From Epiperipatus broadwayi (lineage: Eukaryota; Onychophora; Udeonychophora; Euonychophora; Peripatidae): DNA of 64,000 nt. Numbering within the stretch: the stretch's first letter is position 1; the number at the start of each line of letters is the position of its first letter. The notes under the pieces are model-generated. The model was not told where the DNA came from. It saw nothing but the letters and a program-made list of their open reading frames with translations, and did not search any database. The stretch spans positions 9,018,411-9,082,410 of the forward strand of contig JAQFVV010000013.1 of NCBI GenBank assembly GCA_028023455.1. The letters run 5' to 3'. The position numbers and the translations under genes are program-made. Below, in pieces: positions 1 through 9,760 of this stretch.

Positions 1-1833
1 TTACTACTTACTGTTTAATATATATATTTTTAAAAAATATCTAATGTCTTATTTGGGATTTGAATTCACAATATAATTTGGGGATTTTTTTTTTTTTTAC
101 AAAACAAGCATTCTCAAGCAAAATCAGATATTTTTCTGATGGTAATCTTTGCAAAGAATAATAAATGTTAGAGAAAGGAATTATCATATGCTTATACATA
201 TTCAGTCCTACTACTTAATTTTTAGCAGTCAAGCATTGTAATCTTATTTTCTTAAGAAGAAATAATAATAATGATCTGTAATAGCAAAGCTTTAAAATAT
301 GATTGTGTATTTATAATTTGATATTTTAATCAAGTTTAGCATTGATATATATATATTAAAATAAATTATATTTGTTTGAAACAAATATATATTTTTGGGC
401 CAAGAATACCTTTATAGAAAGAGTAAATGATTAGTGAATAAGAATAAGATGCAAATTATAGAAGTTAATAATATTGAAAATTGTGAAAAAAAAAGAATCA
501 AGTCATTGACAAAGCATTTTTTTTCTTGATATAGAAACTGGGTGTGGAACTGTTACAAAGGCTTTCTACAAAAAAAGTATAGGTTTTACCCATTGTCGAT
601 CTTTTGATTTAGATCCACTTGATTTTTGAAACAAATATTCATTATTAGAACATGCTTTGAGATTTAGGGTTCCAAAACAAAAATATACTATAAGCAGTTA
701 TTATATTGCCAAAAATTACTAGGCATTTAGATTGTAATAATTTACATTTCATAAATGCATTTGTTGCTTGTCTTAGTCTTTAAATTTACATACAGAAGCA
801 GACATTCTGATGTACATCATCACTTCAATATTCTTTTTTATTTTCATGGTCTGCTGGTAAATTTCATTCTTCCATAATCTACATTTAAATTTGGTTAACT
901 TAGATTTGCTTGAATGATTTGCTTTGTTTTAATATAACGAGTAATAACTATAATAGCAAATTCTATAATCAAATTCAACAATAATTTGTATAATTAATCT
1001 ACCTACCAAATTATAATTATAAATTTATTTAACACACATTGATTACGTAAGTAATATTTACTAAGGCAATAAACCTTTAAGCATGTGCATTTGAAAATGC
1101 GAAGGCATAAGCTTGTGGTTAAGACCTGTAGAGGTCCCTACCTTCGCATTTTCAAGCACACATGCTTAAAGGTTTACTGCCTTAGTAAATATTACTACCA
1201 AATTATAGCGAATTCAGAATTAAAAAAAATAATTATGAATTTGGTACAATTTATTTTATTGAATGATATAGTTATTGATATCTACTTATCAGTAAATAAA
1301 TGACTAGCTGGATTACTACAAGATAAACTTGTAAGCTTATTTGATAAATCCATAGCTACCTTAAAATATTCTCCAAACTTCATTTGGCTATGATCTCCAG
1401 CTTATGGAATACTTGTCAAATACACCACATTCCAAAATCATTTCTAAATTTTATTAAATTATTTTAATTTCTATCAAAAACTAAATAGTGATTGCAATGA
1501 TCTTGAGAGAACGAATATTATTCTTAAAGTAGTTGAGAACATATTACAATACTACTACTAATATCTAACACAATAAATAAGTCATTAAAGTCTTTATTAA
1601 TAATAAAATTATAATAGGAAGCAGCAATGAACAAGGTTATTCTGTGAAGCATTTGTTATACAAAGACATGTTCATACAACTATTAAATTTTATTTGAACA
1701 ATAACCTGTTATTTGCATAACCTTTTAATTTAGACTTTATTTTGCCACTGTGGATCATCTTCTTAACATGATTTGATATATGTTAAAAATATAATTTTAA
1801 AAATTTAATGTTATTTATAAAATTATAACTTAC
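1..1833 (-). other. Downstream intron of the dynein gene, running off the left edge
   Basis: The region after the GTAAGT donor at 1833-1828 is AT-rich intron. Its only clear structure is the inverted repeat at 1051-1195. Positions 1-1000 and 1210-1820 show nothing identifiable. Confidence 0.7.
1051..1195. repeat. Foldback/MITE-like inverted repeat
   Basis: Two 55-bp arms (1051-1105 and 1141-1195) are reverse complements apart from about four positions, separated by a 35-bp spacer. A 12-bp direct repeat, TACCAAATTATA, occurs at 1004-1015 and again immediately after the right arm at 1196-1207, and could be a target-site duplication. No coding capacity is present. This could be a miniature inverted-repeat transposable element or a foldback. 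Confidence 0.8.
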
Positions 1834-2010
1834 ATTATTCTGCCTTGCAGAAGTTTGTAATACTGCTGTTAGAAAACCTGTGGGAAAAGTAAATCCTGAA
1901 ATCCAGAAAATAACAGGAGGATGTGCAAGTGTTGCCCATTTCTCTAATTGTTCAATTCGCTGGACTAAATCTCTACTCCATGCTGCTAAACCTTTCATAG
2001 AAGGATAGGT
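1834..2010 (-). CDS. DNAH2: Axonemal dynein heavy chain exon (third of three; C-terminal domain)
   Basis: This 177-bp exon encodes 59 codons, from TYPSMKGLAAW to LQTSARQNN. The acceptor is TTTATTTTAAG and the donor GTAAGT. It carries the hallmark FWISGFTFPTGFLTAVLQ, the dynein C-terminal motif (W.SGF.FP.GFLT...Q..AR). The FTFPTGFLTAVLQ..ARQNN version is, from memory of the family, that of DNAH2 rather than DNAH5/8 (IPESYLTA) or DNAH3/7/12 (FFTQAFLTG). The remaining roughly 150 C-terminal residues should be encoded to the left of the window. The ATG at codon 5 is an internal methionine and not a start, because the frame is open back to the splice acceptor. Confidence 0.95.
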
Positions 2011-2111
2011 CTTAAAATAAATGATACAATATATATATATTTAGTATAGTTAGCACTTAAGTCATAGCAACTAGACACATCAGTAGGCATTATTTATAAT
2101 AAACATTTATT

Positions 2112-2318
2112 ATTACGATAGAATGACAGCCTATTAAGCTAATTGCGCAGACGCTGTGAGAATGTTATTAATAAATGAATACCTTCGAACAACCACTTGA
2201 TATAGTATTTATATAAGAGTAAAACTATATCATGTGATTGTTCGAAGGTATTCATTTATTAATAACATTCTCACAGCGTCTGCGCAATTAGCTTAACAGG
2301 CTGTCATTCTATCGTAAT
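2112..2318. repeat. Long near-perfect hairpin element
   Basis: The left arm (2112 to about 2205) and right arm (about 2222-2318) are nearly perfect reverse complements over about 90 bp, with a short AT-rich loop. AATAAACATTTAT occurs on both outer flanks (2098-2110 and 2361-2373), which may mark a duplicated target or the edge of a larger element. The arm sequence differs from that of the hairpin at 1051-1195. Confidence 0.85.
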
Positions 2319-2784
2319 TATAATCGCACGCAAGATGTTATAAAATAAATGCTTATTCAAATAAACATTTATAAAATAATAACTTTCTTTGTTCATTGAT
2401 ATTATAAAAAAAATCAAACAAATTCACATAAATATCACTTTCAATATATCTATACTAAATATACAAATATATACCTTAAACATATATACCTACACTAAAC
2501 TCCAAACTTATACAACATTTTACAATATGAAATTTAAAATAATTATTAAATTTATTAAACATAAATTATTATAAACTTTTTATTTTATTATATTATGACT
2601 TAACTAATCACAATATACATTTCATTATTATTCAGCTTTTCTAACTGTAACGAATTTCAATTTAAATTTGCTTCTTTTAATCTTGAATAATAGCCCCCTC
2701 TTTTGACTTTTTATATAACTAATTTTCAACTCTTGTAAATTTATTATTTGAAATTATTGCTTCACTCAATTAAATTACAGATTT

Positions 2785-3060
2785 TCATCCAAACTCTCTA
2801 TTTAATATGGATTTCATATTATTTATAAGGATAGCTTCTTTGATTTTTCTTTCTCCTTTGTATATTGAATTATTTTAATACAATCTTTCTCAAGCACATG
2901 CCCTGTTTCCACTGAATGTAAATAAAATGGTGAATTTTTATCATATTTATGCTATGCTAATCTTTTATAAATTGAATTTTTTGTTTTTCCAACATAATTA
3001 GTTTTAATATTATTAAGCTGGCAGTTTTTGCATTTAATTTCATGCACTCCATTTATAACA
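2785..3060 (-). pseudogene. PLE family A, GIY-YIG endonuclease fragment
   Basis: Minus-strand translation gives KCKNCQL..IKTNYVGKT..SIYKRL..HKYDK, then FYLHSVETGHVLEKDCIKII. The spaced cysteines, YVGKT and the RL..H pattern are those of the GIY-YIG endonuclease at the C-terminus of Penelope-like reverse transcriptases. An in-frame stop follows YKRLA and at least one frameshift is needed to reach the end near LNREFG. The RT piece of the same orientation lies about 2.3 kb upstream (5385-5665), and the hammerhead ribozyme at 3244-3184 lies between them. This is a decayed, non-functional copy. Confidence 0.75.
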
Positions 3061-3183
3061 TTAGATGTATTTTCTTTATGTATTTAATATAGGGTATATG
3101 AGCACAGACTTTCAGATGACCCATCACTCTCCATTCTATCTAATATCACTGATACACTCAAGCACATATATGCTGAAAAGATA

Positions 3184-3244
3184 AATAATCACCAATATAC
3201 GTATTTCATGCTAAACCAGCAATCATCAGTTGGTCCAGATTATC
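3184..3244 (-). ncRNA. Type I hammerhead ribozyme (PLE-associated)
   Basis: Read on the minus strand, the 61-nt segment has the complete conserved core: CUGAUGA at 3229-3223 and GAAA at 3207-3204. Stem II between them has four Watson-Crick pairs (UGCU/AGCA) capped by GGUUU and closed by a U.U mismatch where a G-C pair is usual. Stem III is the palindrome AUACGUAU (3204-3197). It could form a 2-bp stem with a 4-nt loop, or pair between two molecules. The cleavage triplet is AUA, with the cut after 3196. Stem I pairs ACCAA with UUGGU and then, beyond a UGG bulge, GAUAAUC with GAUUAUU. Hammerheads with minimal stem III are known in the terminal repeats of Penelope-like elements, and PLE family A debris flanks this one. 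Confidence 0.75.
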
Positions 3245-3360
3245 ATCTCCCACACATATATACATATATGTATTTAAATATATTTGTTATCTAAAATTTT
3301 GATTATATTTTTTTTCTTATTTTATTTATTATTTTTAAATTTATTATGTTATTAAACTTT

Positions 3361-3511
3361 TTATTGAGTTCAGTAATTTTATTTAAATTTTTACCTATAT
3401 TATTATTAAAATTGATATACCCATGTAAGTATTTTTTTATTGAGTTCAGTAATTTTATTTAAATTTTTACTATATTATTATTAAAATTGTTATACCCATG
3501 TAAATAATTTT
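3361..3511. repeat. Tandem duplication, two 76-bp units
   Basis: Units 3361-3436 and 3437-3511 are almost identical, both running from TTATTGAGTTCAG to TATACCCATGTAA. Differences are limited to single-base changes and one short indel. Confidence 0.85.
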
Positions 3512-4319
3512 ATTGTTACTGTTTACAGTATTAAAACTTTTTTCTTCATTGTTATTTTTACAAATAAATTTACTTTTTTGTCAACCTTATATTATTATTT
3601 ATAAACCAAAGTGGGTAATCATTATTTAAAAACTTCTCCCTAGTTAACTTTATTTGTCTATTACAATCATCCTTATTTAAACAATAATTGGTATTCCTGC
3701 TATGACATATTTATTACTCCAGTGACATTTGAGTTTGGTAATATTTATTCAAAGTTTCCATTTATGATGTCAAGGCAACCAAGAAACCTGGCATGACTAA
3801 TCCATGTCAAATAAACTGATCCCTTTCCATTTAAGAAGATATTAAATGGTTCAGTCTACCACAGTGACTTTTTTTACCCGCCACAATATAATACATTGCT
3901 TGCATCATTTGTAAGTAATGCGATTTTACATTTAAAAATATACATTTACAGCTAAAACTTTATATATTTGTGTTGTTTTTTTTTTTTGCTAAAAGTTTAT
4001 ATATGTTTTTTTTTTTTAAAATAAAAATTTAAACAATAATGTTAAATTTATAGCTAAAACTTTGTTACAGCTTGCCAGTTAAAAAACATTTCAGGATTCT
4101 TTTTCATATTTCTCTTTTTTTCATAATGAATATATCTCTACATCATTGGAAATAAATGTGTTTTTTTTTAGTTTAGAGTTGAAGTTTTGTATTACATGTG
4201 CTGGGTGCTTATGATGACACAAAGTGCCAGGAGGGGGATGGATGGCTTTGATGACATATGTCACAATAAGAATTTACAAAAAGTGCTATATTAAAGTCAC
4301 AACTATTTGTTTTAGTCAA

Positions 4320-4402
4320 GCGTTGGTGGCCTAGTGATTAGCATAGCTGCCTTCCAATCAGCTAGCCCGGATTCGTTTCCCGGCATTTGACATAGGCAAA
4401 AA
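4320..4402 (+). mobile_element. tRNA-Gly(TCC)-like SINE copy 1
   Basis: The segment resembles a tRNA-Gly: GCGTTGGTGGCC start, a D-arm with GATTAGCATAG, an anticodon arm CTGCCTTCCAATCAG with TCC in the loop, and a T-arm around CGGATTCG. The 3' end reads CATTTGACATA followed by an A-rich run, not CCA. The second copy at 4868-4950 shares the TTTGACATA plus poly-A tail, so both are better read as tRNA-derived SINEs than as functional tRNA genes. Nearby direct repeats beginning ATTTGTT may be a degraded target-site duplication. Confidence 0.65.
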
Positions 4403-4509
4403 AACCGATTTGTTCTTATTTAGTATCATAATGTGTTTTTCCCTTTTTTCATACTAAATATATCTCTTCATTTTTTTTTAAGATTTGAACTTTCATACTG
4501 CACGGAGTG

Positions 4510-5315
4510 TTATATTTTACTTCTGGTGATGTATTATTCTAAGTATAATGTTATTTTCATTGAATCCAATCAAATTATATACACTCCTTTTTAAAAAAAA
4601 AAAAAAAAAAACTTTATTTTTTCTCTCCAACCATATTATATATATTCACATCTTTAAACACCTAATGTTTCAAACACTTTTTTCTGTAGTCATTTTTAAG
4701 GATCTATAAAATTACATATTTATATCATTATTATTACAAATAAAATTAATATAAAAATGTATATACTCTTATCATAAAAAACAATAATACTAATTATATT
4801 TGTAATAATAATGATATAAATATGTAATTTTATAGATCCTTGAAAATGAGTACAAAAAAAAAAGGGGGGTTGGTGGCCTAGCGGTTAGTATAGCTGCCTT
4901 CCAAGCAGCTGGCCCGAGTTCACTTTCCTGTCAACGCTTTGACATATGAAAAAAAAAAAGTGGACAAAATGTTGGGTGTTTAAAGATGTGAATATGTATA
5001 TATGATTGATGAGAAGAAATAGTTTTTTTTTTTAAAAAAAAAGGAGAGCATATAATTTGATTGGGTTCAATAAAAAGAACATTATAGTTTCTAATATATA
5101 TATATTTTAAAGAAGAAAAAAAGGAGTTTTTCTTATTGCGATTGTTAAAAAGTTTGTTAACAGCAGTGATAATAAGTTTAATATATATATTATTTTAGTC
5201 TGCCATATCTTTAAAATAATGTTTCCACGGACAAATTTGTCTGCTCATTTGTTGGAGGCATTATTTTAAACATTTCAAACTTAGAATAATACATCACCGA
5301 AATAATACTTTATAG
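4510..5315. repeat. Large imperfect inverted repeat (foldback) with secondary insertions
   Basis: The left arm (about 4520-4745) pairs with the right arm (about 4800-5315). GATGTATTATTCTAAGT at about 4527-4543 is mirrored near 5280-5296, the CCAATCAAATTATAT region near 5052-5070, CACATCTTTAAACACC near 4979-4994, and AAGGATCTATAAAATTAC near 4825-4842. The right arm is longer because it contains the SINE at 4868-4950 and about 190 bp between 5090 and 5280. The outer end of the right arm overlaps minus-strand PLE family A sequence, so the palindrome may be an inverted PLE duplication. Confidence 0.7.
4868..4950 (+). mobile_element. tRNA-Gly(TCC)-like SINE copy 2, inserted in a foldback arm
   Basis: GGGTTGGTGGCC, the GCGGTTAGTATAG D-arm and CTGCCTTCCAAGCAG (perfect 5-bp anticodon stem, TCC anticodon) reproduce a tRNA-Gly. 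TCAACGC pairs with most of the acceptor stem. The T-arm (GAGTTCACTTTCC) is degenerate. The tail is TTTGACATATG followed by A residues. The copy interrupts the right arm of the large inverted repeat at 4510-5315, so it inserted after that structure formed. Confidence 0.65.
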
Positions 5316-5384
5316 CAGGAACCATTTATGTAAGATTTAGCATCATATCCAAATATGCAAGCTTATTATTTTGTTTTTCAACAG

Positions 5385-5665
5385 CAAATTTAACATTTCT
5401 ATCTTCAATAAAAAAAATCTATTTGTCTTTGATTTTTAATAAATATTAATAGATAATCGTCCATATATCTTTTCAATAAAATTGGAGCATTTTAATTTTT
5501 TAATATTGCCTCTTCTAAATCTTCCAGATAAATACTGCCCAACACTTCACTTAATGCCCCTTCCATTAACAAGCCCTCTTTTTGTTTGTAACATTTATCA
5601 TTAAATTCAAATGTTAATTTCTTTGCAATAAATCTCAATATATCTCTTTTAATTGTTCTATAATA
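5385..5665 (-). pseudogene. PLE family A, reverse transcriptase fragment
   Basis: Minus-strand translation reads KKLTFEFNDKCYKQKEGLLM, then EGALSEVLGSIYLEDLEEAIL, a stop, and LLKRYMDDYLLIFI. These correspond to the Penelope RT segment with motif B (normally QK.G..MG.PLSP) and catalytic motif C (Y.DD). Here YMDD is intact but the motif B glycine/proline pattern is altered and a stop separates the two. Downstream, KFAVEKQNNKLAYLDM fits the PLE segment after the catalytic motif. The upstream part of the RT is not recognisable, so this is a decayed partial copy. Confidence 0.75.
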
Positions 5666-6310
5666 ATCATATAATTAAAAATTTAAATAAAATTGTTACT
5701 AAAATCAATAAAAAGATTAATAACGTAATAAATTTAAAAATAAAATAAAAGAAAAACAATTAAAATTGTAGATTACAAATATATTTAAAAAATGTAAGAA
5801 AAATACAGATAATGTTAAAAATGGGTGTATGAAATGAATTGTAAAAAATACCAGTTTAATAATATTAAATAATAAAATAAAAACAGTTTATAATGTTTAA
5901 TAAATTTAATGATAATAATTGTCAATTTCTTGGGTATTAATTGTATTTTGCAGTTTTTATATGCAAGATAATATTAATTGATGTAAAATAATTAATAGAT
6001 ATTAAAAAAATACTGATTTGATTTATGTAAATAATGATATAGATATAGTATAAGTTTGGATTAGTTTAGTGTAGGTATGTATGTTTAATATATATATATA
6101 TATATATAGTATGGATATATTGAAGGTGGTATTTATTTATGTATTATAGATAAATAAAGATAATACATGTATTAATAATTTTTATTAATCATTCATTAGA
6201 CTATATATGTATGTATAGATAAAAGGAATAAGATATATGTAAAAAAAAATAGTCATTTATAAGTAGATATAATGTTGTAAGTTTATATAATTAAGTATTT
6301 GTGTATTTAT

Positions 6311-6357
6311 AACATTCAAATCACTGCTTAACATTGTGAAGTGGTGATTTGAATGTT
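6311..6357. repeat. 14-bp perfect hairpin
   Basis: AACATTCAAATCAC at 6311-6324 is the exact reverse complement of 6344-6357, with a 19-nt loop. No T-run or coding context supports a terminator or gene role. Confidence 0.6.
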
Positions 6358-7269
6358 TTCTATCTATTTTTCACCTATGTTTTGTAGATCTGCAGAACAT
6401 TGCTGAACAATGGAGACTGTCAGAAGGATTAAATTTAATGAAATAAGCATTGATAAAAAAAAAAAAGATGGATCTGTTTGAGCCATATACATAACTGTGA
6501 CATACACCAAATTATGATAATAAGTCTAATAAATACCATTTCTTTACTTTTTGTTATTTAAACAATTTTATTTAAAATGAATTTTTATTTACTATTGCAT
6601 CTAAAATCATGACATAATGAATTATAAGTACTGTATGTAAAAAAAGTAAAATAGCTTTAAAAAGCTCATAGATTCAAGGCCTCTTCAACATTTCTCCATA
6701 AAGGAACAACAAAGAAAAATAAATTCATTAGGTCCAACGTGTTATCACTTGGCCATAGTTTTTATATTTCCCTCCCCACCTCCATGTTTTATCTTATAAC
6801 AAAAACCTAAGAAACTGCTGCATTTTTTTTAAAAATATCCTAAGCTATCTAAGTAAAGTTTTTAAATTCCAGATTGTGGGCGTGGCAAATAAACATATTA
6901 ATATTATAAAGCTGTAAGTTCAAGTGTTATTTCTGATTTGAATAATACTATTTGGATTACAAGACTTTTTATTTAGATTTACAAATACCAATATATTATT
7001 TTGGTTTTATAGAAGCTGTTTATTATTCTCACAAATTACAAAGAAAGACTAATAAAAAATTCCTTCAAAGAATGAAATAATAATCCATAAATTTCTCTAA
7101 CAATTTCTTTCTTATATATAAATACATATTCAACAAACTGTTAAATGTAAATTTCATTTTATGATGACATATAAAATCTTGGAGTGCTCTGATTGCACTA
7201 AAGGAATTAAAAATAACCTGATATTAATTTAGAATGCAAACTGTATTTTAGAAAATAATAGAAAAAGTC

Positions 7270-7480
7270 CCAGAGATAAAAAGTTTTACTTGAGAGTCAA
7301 TATAACATATAAAAGCAGAAGACAGATGATCAGACAGAAGAAGAAAATAGACAAATGGAAAGTATATGAAATCCCAATAAACAAGGCTCTTGAACTGACA
7401 ACTGATCATCCTAGTGAATTTTCACTACTATATATCGGGCACTAATGAGGACTGGGAACTGATATAAATCATTTTAACTT
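7270..7480. repeat. Dispersed repeat shared with 12870-13100
   Basis: Blocks such as AATCCCAATAAACAAG, AGTGAATTTTCACTACTAT and GGGAACTGATATAAAT line up in the same order and orientation with AGTCCCAATAAATAAA, AGTGAATTTCTGCTATTAT and GGGATTAATATGGG at 12870-13100. The two copies bracket the PLE family B cluster, so they may be terminal repeats (pLTR) of that family. Identity by eye is about two thirds. Confidence 0.5.
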
Positions 7481-7689
7481 GATTTTGGTATGCAATATCT
7501 CAAAGAACTGTAATATGGGAAAATGCTATATGTAAAAACATGTATGAGATATTCTTAAATTCTGAATGATGTTTACAATTTTTGCCTAGGGCACTTTTGA
7601 CTAAGTTTTATTAGTCATAGTCATGGCAACTGACAGAGGGGAGAAGATTGACAGTTTTATTAAAGAAATGTGAATGGGTGATTAGCATA

Positions 7690-8180
7690 AATGAATGGTA
7701 ATTATTGGCTTAAGTAGGCCATTTTGTAGAGGGGGAATGCAGGAGTCTTTCTTGTTAATAGCATCCTTATCTTTTTCAATGTGTCAGACCTCTTTAAATT
7801 TGGTGTCATTGTGCTCTGAGCATAATATGATGGTGGCAGATGTAGATTCAAAGGGGTGCTGGAAGTGGACAGATATTCATAAAAAATTGATTTGGTATCC
7901 ATTTGGGTTTAAGCACGGTTGTATTTGCACTACTATTGTGCTAATCGAGTAGACAAATTGGCTTTCAATTCTCCATAATATATAGTGGCAGTTGATTTGA
8001 GGGCATGTTATAAACAATTTGCAATTTCTGGTTTAGGGATAGAATATCTTTTGTGATGTTAATAAGTCAGTTCAGAGGGGAAGAAATGCATAGAGCGATT
8101 TCCATGAGTTATGGAGCAAATTTTAGTAAGGCAATGAGTAATCTCAGAAATATATGGTAACAAAGACTAGAGTTTATTAT
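7690..8180 (-). pseudogene. PLE family B copy 1, linker plus GIY-YIG remnant (inverted)
   Basis: On the minus strand this aligns base for base with plus-strand positions 9355-9700. Both begin CCAGAAGCTGATAATAAAC, continue through a CTTACTAAAATTTGCTC block, and contain TATTATGGAGAAT followed by LSTRLAQ. Translation gives LPYISEITH and IYYGELKANLSTRLAQ, the PLE linker and the GIY-YIG catalytic region, with several frame breaks. It faces away from copy 2 at 8280-9760, giving a head-to-head pair. Confidence 0.75.
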
Positions 8181-8279
8181 CAGCTTCTGGAAGTGAGTGT
8201 CTAAGCTTGAAATAAAACTTTTTGATGCTTTGAATTAATATTTTGTTTTTATAACTGATGTTGCACAAGTCTAAGAGGT

Positions 8280-9760
8280 AAGAGCTATTGTTACCCAGCA
8301 CAGATTTTGCTATAGAAATGTGCACTCAGATCAACAAATTAAAATTCAAGTTGACTGATTCATATAATCTTAAAAGACCCAATGATACATTTATTTCCAC
8401 CATCCTATGCAAGTTTTGCAATAAAGCCTTTTCCAAGCATGAATATTTCAATATATACCCATCCACTATAACTCCCCCCAATTATTTATGAATATTAAGC
8501 TGCACATGGTAGAATGCCCTCTTTGCTTAATGATAGCCTTTGGGGGTGCCTACTACTATAAGGCCTCCTAAATGATTGGTCAGTGACTTAGCGATCAATT
8601 CAGTTTTGGCTGATTCACCCTTAAGTCTTCATTTGAATGTGTATCTCAAATCAAAAATATACAACTCAATGAACAAACAGCATTGCTGCTTGGCATCATT
8701 AGACATTACCAAGCTATATGACTCTATACCATGCATATTATCAATTCAAATCATTAAGGAAGCTTTCAGCAAAGTCATCTATAACACACATAAAACAGAA
8801 TTTATTTGTGAATGTTTACATTGGCTACATAATATTATGGCTTCATTTAACAATGCTTTACAAAATGAATGATAGCTGACATATAGACTTCCCTATTAGT
8901 GGGATTATCTCAAGCCTCATTTTCAACAAATATGAAGATATATTATCTAATTGATTCTAACCTTCTATACTATATATGCACTATGTTGATGTGTGCTTAT
9001 TTGCATTTCTAATGCAACAAATCAATGTTTGAGGTGCCATACATCTTGAATCCACCATTCCAAAATCCCACAAGCTTGTTGGTTTTTTACATCACAATCA
9101 TCATTTGTATAAGTTCAAGTCAGATAAGAAAAATTGACTCTTTTTTTCCTATATGTCATAGCATCGGCTGGGAGGCGAACCCACAATAACCATCTGCAAC
9201 CAACTGCTTGCTTGCAAGGCAGCTGCTCTGACCTCTCAGCTAACAATGCTTGACAAAAAATTGACTCTTATCTCTCGGATTTTCACAACATTAATTATAA
9301 AAACAATATCTCAAACTGTCAAAAAGTTTTATTTCAAACTTAGACATCCACTTCCAGAAGCTGATAATAAACCCTGGTCACTACCATACATTCATAATAT
9401 TACTCATCACCTTACTAAAATTTGCTCTACAACTCAAAAATTATTCTACACACTATTTCACCTCTGAACCAATTTATTAAACAACAAAAAGACATTACCC
9501 CAAACCAGAAATGGCAAATCATTTTCAAAGTTACATGCTCTCAAATCAACTGCCATGCTGTATATTATGGAGAATCAGAGGCCAAATTGTCTACTAGATT
9601 AGCACAATACCAGTACATATACAATCATGCTCAAACCCAAACGGATACCAAATTAATTTTTTATGAACACCAATCTATTTCTGGTCACCATTTAAGCCTA
9701 CAAATACTATATCTTGGCAACATTATGGTAATGGTTGATTTAGAAACTTTATGAAAATTC
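8280..9760 (+). pseudogene. PLE family B copy 2, RT and GIY-YIG, split by a SINE
   Basis: Four decayed frames give a Penelope-like order. First comes an N-terminal part (8288-8491), then RT motif A as LASLDITKLYDSIP (8576-8872), then motif B as PISGIISSLIF and motif C as YVDVCLFAF near 8895-9020, where the second catalytic Asp is Val. The linker LPYIHNITHHLTKIC follows, and then a GIY-YIG domain with INCHAVYYGESEAKLSTRL (9422-9754). A SINE with 14-bp target duplication interrupts it at 9143-9255. The tail may run to about 9960. The lost Asp and the stops make it non-functional. Confidence 0.75.
9129..9269 (-). mobile_element. tRNA-derived SINE with 14-bp target-site duplication
   Basis: The body (9143-9255, minus strand) has an A-box region TTAGCTGAGAGGTCAGAGC, an anticodon-like arm GCTGCCTTGCAAGCAAGCAG and a B-box region GTGGGTTCGCCTCCC. 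It ends CAGCCGATGCTATGACA plus an A-rich tail (T-rich on the plus strand). AAAAATTGACTCTT is repeated exactly on both sides (9129-9142 and 9256-9269). The copy at 57135-57241 has the same end, so the two define one family. It is inserted inside PLE family B copy 2. Confidence 0.85.

Noticed and set aside
1085-1303. 72-codon plus-strand open frame
   Set aside because: It spans the inverted repeat at 1051-1195 and has no protein-like conservation.
4320-4392. Functional tRNA-Gly(TCC) gene
   Set aside because: The anticodon arm is mismatched (CTGCC..ATCAG), the T-arm has changes and an A-rich tail with TTTGACATA follows; a second copy shares that tail, which indicates a SINE.
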